Below, piece after piece: positions 22,582-25,334 of a stretch of 25,334 nucleotides of DNA. Position 1 is the stretch's first letter. Each line of letters starts with the position of its first letter. The position numbers were made by a program, and so were the translations under genes. The stretch is from an uncultured Campylobacter sp. (lineage in GTDB: Bacteria > Campylobacterota > Campylobacteria > Campylobacterales > Campylobacteraceae): NCBI RefSeq assembly GCF_937996225.1, contig NZ_CALKTC010000044.1, positions 1 to 25,334 on the forward strand, written 5' to 3'. The notes under the pieces are model-generated. The model was not told where the DNA came from. It did no database searches and saw only the letters and a list, made by a program, of their open reading frames with translations.

Positions 22582-23742
22582 GTGAAAGGATACAGTATGG
22601 AAGAAAGAAAGGGCATCTACGGTGCCAAGATGAAGGTTATCGGCGTTGGCGGCGGCGGATGCAACATGATAAATCATATGATCCGCGAAGGATTTACCAA
22701 GACCGACGTTGAGCTTATGGTGGCTAATACCGATGCACAGGCGTTAGAAAAGTCGATCGCAAATACTAGAATTTTACTAGGCGAAAACACCACCAAAGGC
22801 CTTGGCTGCGGTATGGATCCAGCGCTTGCCAAGATGGCTGCGGAGGAGAACTACGACGATCTTAAGGACCGCTTGGACTACTCCGATATCGTTTTCGTTG
22901 GCTCCGGTCTAGGCGGCGGTACCGGCACGGGCGCTGCACCTATCGTTGCAAAAGCTGCGAAAGAGAAAAAAGCGCTAACTATCGGCGTCGTTACTACCCC
23001 TTTCGGTTTTGAGGGTAAAAAGCGCATGAGATTAGCACAAGAGGGTCTTGAAGAGCTTAAAAAAGAGTGCGATTCCATAATCGTTATCCCAAATCAAAAT
23101 TTATTGAAGATCATCGATAAAAAAACCGGTCTAAAAGATGCCTTTAAGATTGTGGACAATGTCCTATTCCAAGCCGTAAACGGTATGATCTCCGTGATCT
23201 TAGAGTCTGGCGATAGCGATATCAATGTCGATTATGCCGACGTAAAAAAGGTAATGACGCACCGCGGTTTGGCGCTTATGGGTATCGGCGTTAGCGAAGG
23301 TGATGGCGCGGCAGAAGAAGCGCTAAAAAGCGCGATCCAATCTCCGCTTTTGGACAATACCTCCATCCACGGCGCTATGGGTGTGCTAGTGCATTTTAAG
23401 ATGTCGCCTGATTGCTCCTTGCTTGAGATCGAATCTGCTATGAATATCATCGAAGATACCGTGGATAAGGACGCTGACGTTACTTGGGGTACCACCACCG
23501 ATCCTAAGATGGAAAACAACCGCGTCGAAGTTACTCTCATCGCCACCGGCTTTGAAAGGAGCATCGAGGAAAAAAAGCAGGTCGCCAGCGATAATGTAGC
23601 CGATCGCAGGAAGGCGCTTTTGGAGAGCATGGGTCGAAATTCTATCTTTTCTAGACAGAAGGTAAGCAGCGGTGATTTTAACGGGGACGAAACCTACGAC
23701 GAGCTCGACGAGCCCGCATTCCTACGAAACCAGATGGACTAA
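22582..23742 (+). CDS. ftsZ: Cell division protein FtsZ
   Basis: The tubulin-like GTPase that forms the division ring. The 386 residues carry the glycine-rich GVGGGGCNMINHM (21 onward), the tubulin signature GLGGGTGTGAAP (109 onward), the T7 synergy loop NVDYADVKKVM (215 onward), and a C-terminal peptide ELDEPAFLRNQMD that binds FtsA, preceded by a short linker. The start is GTG at 22582, six bases after AGGAG; an in-frame ATG at 22597 has no ribosome site. It lies 22 bp after ftsA and abuts the next gene with no spacing. Confidence 0.98.
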   Translation: MKGYSMEERKGIYGAKMKVIGVGGGGCNMINHMIREGFTKTDVELMVANTDAQALEKSIANTRILLGENTTKGLGCGMDPALAKMAAEENYDDLKDRLDYSDIVFVGSGLGGGTGTGAAPIVAKAAKEKKALTIGVVTTPFGFEGKKRMRLAQEGLEELKKECDSIIVIPNQNLLKIIDKKTGLKDAFKIVDNVLFQAVNGMISVILESGDSDINVDYADVKKVMTHRGLALMGIGVSEGDGAAEEALKSAIQSPLLDNTSIHGAMGVLVHFKMSPDCSLLEIESAMNIIEDTVDKDADVTWGTTTDPKMENNRVEVTLIATGFERSIEEKKQVASDNVADRRKALLESMGRNSIFSRQKVSSGDFNGDETYDELDEPAFLRNQMD

Positions 23743-24261
23743 ATGCGCAGACGAGATAGGCAGCTAAGCGAAGATGAGGCGTTAAAAATCATCGACGAGA
23801 GCGAGTACGCTACGCTTAGCTGCATAGACGATAGCGGCGAAATTTTTAGCGTGCCTATCTCGCCGGTGCGCGATGCAGACATTATTTATATCCACGGCGC
23901 GCCTGCCGGCACAAAGGCGAAACTCTTTCAAAACGGACGCGCGGTAACGGCGGTTTTTGTTAGCTACAACCGCGTTCCTACCCCAAGCGACGAAGAATAC
24001 CGATCTATCGCAAACGACGCTGCCGCTTTAGGCTCTAGAGTTTATACGACGGAGTACCGCAGCGCGATCGCCGTTTGCGAAGCAAGCGAAGTAGAAGATG
24101 ACGAGCGTAAAATTTATGCTCTACGGATACTATGCGAAAAATACACCCCAAACTACATGTCGCGCGTGGAGTTCGCCTCCAGAGCATCATTAAAGCGCAT
24201 GAAAATTTACGAACTCAAAATGAAATCTGTAACCGCAAAGGCTAAAATTTTATATAATTAA
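23743..24261 (+). CDS. Pyridoxamine 5'-phosphate oxidase-family (NimA-like) flavoprotein
   Basis: A 172-residue split-barrel flavin-binding protein. The pattern MRRRDRQLSEDEALKIIDESEYATLSCIDDSGEIFSVPIS, then IYIHGAPAGTKAKLFQNGRAVTAVFV, matches the NimA/PPOX-like group: small FMN proteins including nitroimidazole reductases. Substrate cannot be told from sequence, and nitroimidazole resistance should not be assumed. Its ATG follows the ftsZ TAA directly (TAAATG), so it is probably translated by re-initiation. A TATAAT at 24253-24258 overlaps its own stop. Confidence 0.85.
   Translation: MRRRDRQLSEDEALKIIDESEYATLSCIDDSGEIFSVPISPVRDADIIYIHGAPAGTKAKLFQNGRAVTAVFVSYNRVPTPSDEEYRSIANDAAALGSRVYTTEYRSAIAVCEASEVEDDERKIYALRILCEKYTPNYMSRVEFASRASLKRMKIYELKMKSVTAKAKILYN
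24253..24258 (+). promoter_or_regulatory. Candidate -10 box for the nitroreductase gene
   Basis: TATAAT overlaps the final codons of the preceding gene and lies 46 bp before the nitroreductase ATG, after AAAATTTTA. The region between is almost pure A/T, so the match is weak evidence. Confidence 0.4.
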
Positions 24262-24303
24262 ATTTAAGAAATAAAAAATATAAATATAAAGGAAGTGTGA
24301 AAA

Positions 24304-25065
24304 ATGAATGAAACAATAAAATTATTACAAAATAGACGTTCTGTAAGGGAATTTACAGGCGAAAAATTAAAGGAAGAAGATTTACAAACAATTCTTGAAA
24401 CTGCCCAAAGAGCTGCAAATTCAGTTAATGGTCAGCAAACTTCATTGATTGTCATAAGAGATAAGGAAAAATTAGCAAAAATCGCAGAATTATGTGGCGG
24501 ACAAAAACATATCGCCCAAGCTGAAGCATTTATTTTTGTACTAATCGACTTCCACCGTGGAGTTTATGCTTCAAATTCACTTGGAAAAAGAAACATCGCT
24601 CCAAAATCAGCCGATGGAATCCTAGTTGGAGCAGTAGATGCTGGAATTATGGTAAACGCATTGCAAACCGCAGCTTTTGCCCTTGGTTACGGAGGTACTG
24701 TAATCGGCGCAATTAGAAAAGAAACAAAAGAATTTATAAAAATGCTAGGACTTCCAAAATACGTATTTCCAATCGTCGGAACAACAATCGGAGTCCCTGC
24801 CAAAAGAAACCTGACAAGAGTAAAACCAAGAGTCCCACTAGATACATTCGTATTTGAAGACACTTATAATGCGAAAAAAGTTGAAGAAGGAGTAGAATTC
24901 CACGAAAAAGACACCATAAAATGGCGTGAAGAAAACAACACCCCACAACTGCCATCATACAAAGAAATGCTAGTAAGAATCTACGAAAACTTCTACAACA
25001 AGTCAAAACAGGATTTAGAAGATCAAGGATTTAAATTTACTGATGACTTGGAACAAGATTTATAA
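24304..25065 (+). CDS. Nitroreductase-family NAD(P)H-flavin oxidoreductase, probably acquired
   Basis: An FMN-dependent oxidoreductase of the nitroreductase/NfrA-like group. The 253 residues open MNETIKLLQNRRSVREFTGE (RRSVR is the FMN phosphate motif, 11-15), with ANSVNGQQTSLIVIRD and, in the second half, ALGYGGTVIGAIRK and FPIVGTTIGVPAKR, the usual flavin and dimer regions; length is normal for NfrA-type enzymes. The physiological acceptor is unknown. It has AAGGAAG before the ATG. Codon use is unlike its neighbours: AGA for Arg, GGA for Gly, CCA for Pro and A/T third bases nearly throughout, against the GCG/CGC-rich genes to the left. Recent gain from a low-G+C oral bacterium is likely. Confidence 0.9.
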   Translation: MNETIKLLQNRRSVREFTGEKLKEEDLQTILETAQRAANSVNGQQTSLIVIRDKEKLAKIAELCGGQKHIAQAEAFIFVLIDFHRGVYASNSLGKRNIAPKSADGILVGAVDAGIMVNALQTAAFALGYGGTVIGAIRKETKEFIKMLGLPKYVFPIVGTTIGVPAKRNLTRVKPRVPLDTFVFEDTYNAKKVEEGVEFHEKDTIKWREENNTPQLPSYKEMLVRIYENFYNKSKQDLEDQGFKFTDDLEQDL

Positions 25066-25264
25066 TTTTAAAAAAAATTTTATTTTAAAATAGACTTAAA
25101 TATAGATAAAAAAATACCAAGCAAAATTTCGTTAAAGAAAAAAGAACTGTTTGAGCTTTTGGAATATATTTTGAATGAAATGCAGTTACTTTTATTAAAA
25201 TAGTTGAAATTCAAAAGCGAGTTTTCTTTTTTCTTTATAAGAAAGTTTTGCGTAAAGCGGGGAT

Positions 25265-25292
25265 GCAAGGGCATGGCGTTTGATGCCCTTGC
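25265..25292. terminator. Strong hairpin, possible terminator after the nitroreductase region
   Basis: GCAAGGGCAT (25265-25274) and ATGCCCTTGC (25283-25292) form a perfect 10-bp stem with an 8-base loop, followed by GTTAAAAAT. The U-tract is poor on both strands, so termination would be inefficient or bidirectional. It lies 200 bp after the nitroreductase stop; the DNA in between is AT-rich and holds no convincing gene. Confidence 0.6.
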
Positions 25293-25334
25293 GTTAAAAA
25301 TAAATATGAAAAAAAAATTATTAATCTACAAATC

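Noticed and set aside
25080..25274. Minus-strand 64-codon frame and a plus-strand Lys/Leu-rich stub in the last 250 bp
   Set aside because: Low-complexity AT-rich translations without ribosome sites or start context; no similarity recognised.
1..25334. tRNA genes, rRNA and insertion sequences
   Set aside because: I looked for T-loop (GGTTCGAATCC-like) sequences, transposase motifs and terminal inverted repeats and saw none; the TTCGAACC words at 13790-13810 belong to RNase P RNA.

Overview
The window looks like a chromosomal segment of an epsilonproteobacterium, most likely an oral, moderate-G+C Campylobacter (C. gracilis/rectus/showae-like). Two gene blocks support this. clpB, ctp protease, purC, purS, purQ, SH3 protein, plsC follows the order I remember for C. 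jejuni Cj0509c to Cj0516. rsmH, PpiD-like chaperone, ftsA, ftsZ follows Cj0693c to Cj0696. Non-coding DNA is dense in AATTTTAAAATT-type palindromes. The species call is an inference; no search was run.

Layout. Positions 1-840 hold the right-hand part of a CRISPR array: 12 intact 30-nt repeats plus one degenerate terminal repeat. The left edge is a tandem run of one identical spacer, and no cas gene lies in the window. Next comes clpB on the minus strand, with a consensus sigma-70 promoter overlapped by an HspR/HAIR-like inverted repeat. Divergent from it is a tightly packed plus-strand run: ctp protease, three purine genes, a periplasmic/membrane SH3 protein and plsC, mostly overlapping or a few bases apart.

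Positions 8637-13540 are accessory in character. They contain a repeat-rich spacer with a perfect 26-bp palindrome, two tandem paralogous small proteins that may be orphan immunity genes, a DUF5644/HdrB-C-like gene divergent from truD, a GC-rich repeat tract, and a broken toxin C-terminal tip with its overlapping immunity-like gene. This tip lies directly upstream of rnpB (RNase P RNA, 13560-13873) and appears to be the relic of a polymorphic (CDI/Rhs/hemagglutinin-type) toxin module. It is the closest thing here to an under-described system.

Positions 13915-19609 hold a small lipoprotein, a 1.1-kb gene-poor stretch, rmuC overlapping an FtsL/DivIC-like membrane protein with a repetitive cytoplasmic tail, a 0.9-kb gene-poor stretch, rsmH, and a divergent aldolase/adducin-fold protein. 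Positions 19742-24261 form a cell-envelope and division run: PpiD-like chaperone, ftsA, ftsZ and a PPOX-family flavoprotein. The window ends with a nitroreductase-family gene whose AT-rich codon use is so unlike its neighbours that recent acquisition, perhaps from an oral Fusobacterium or Firmicute relative, is likely.
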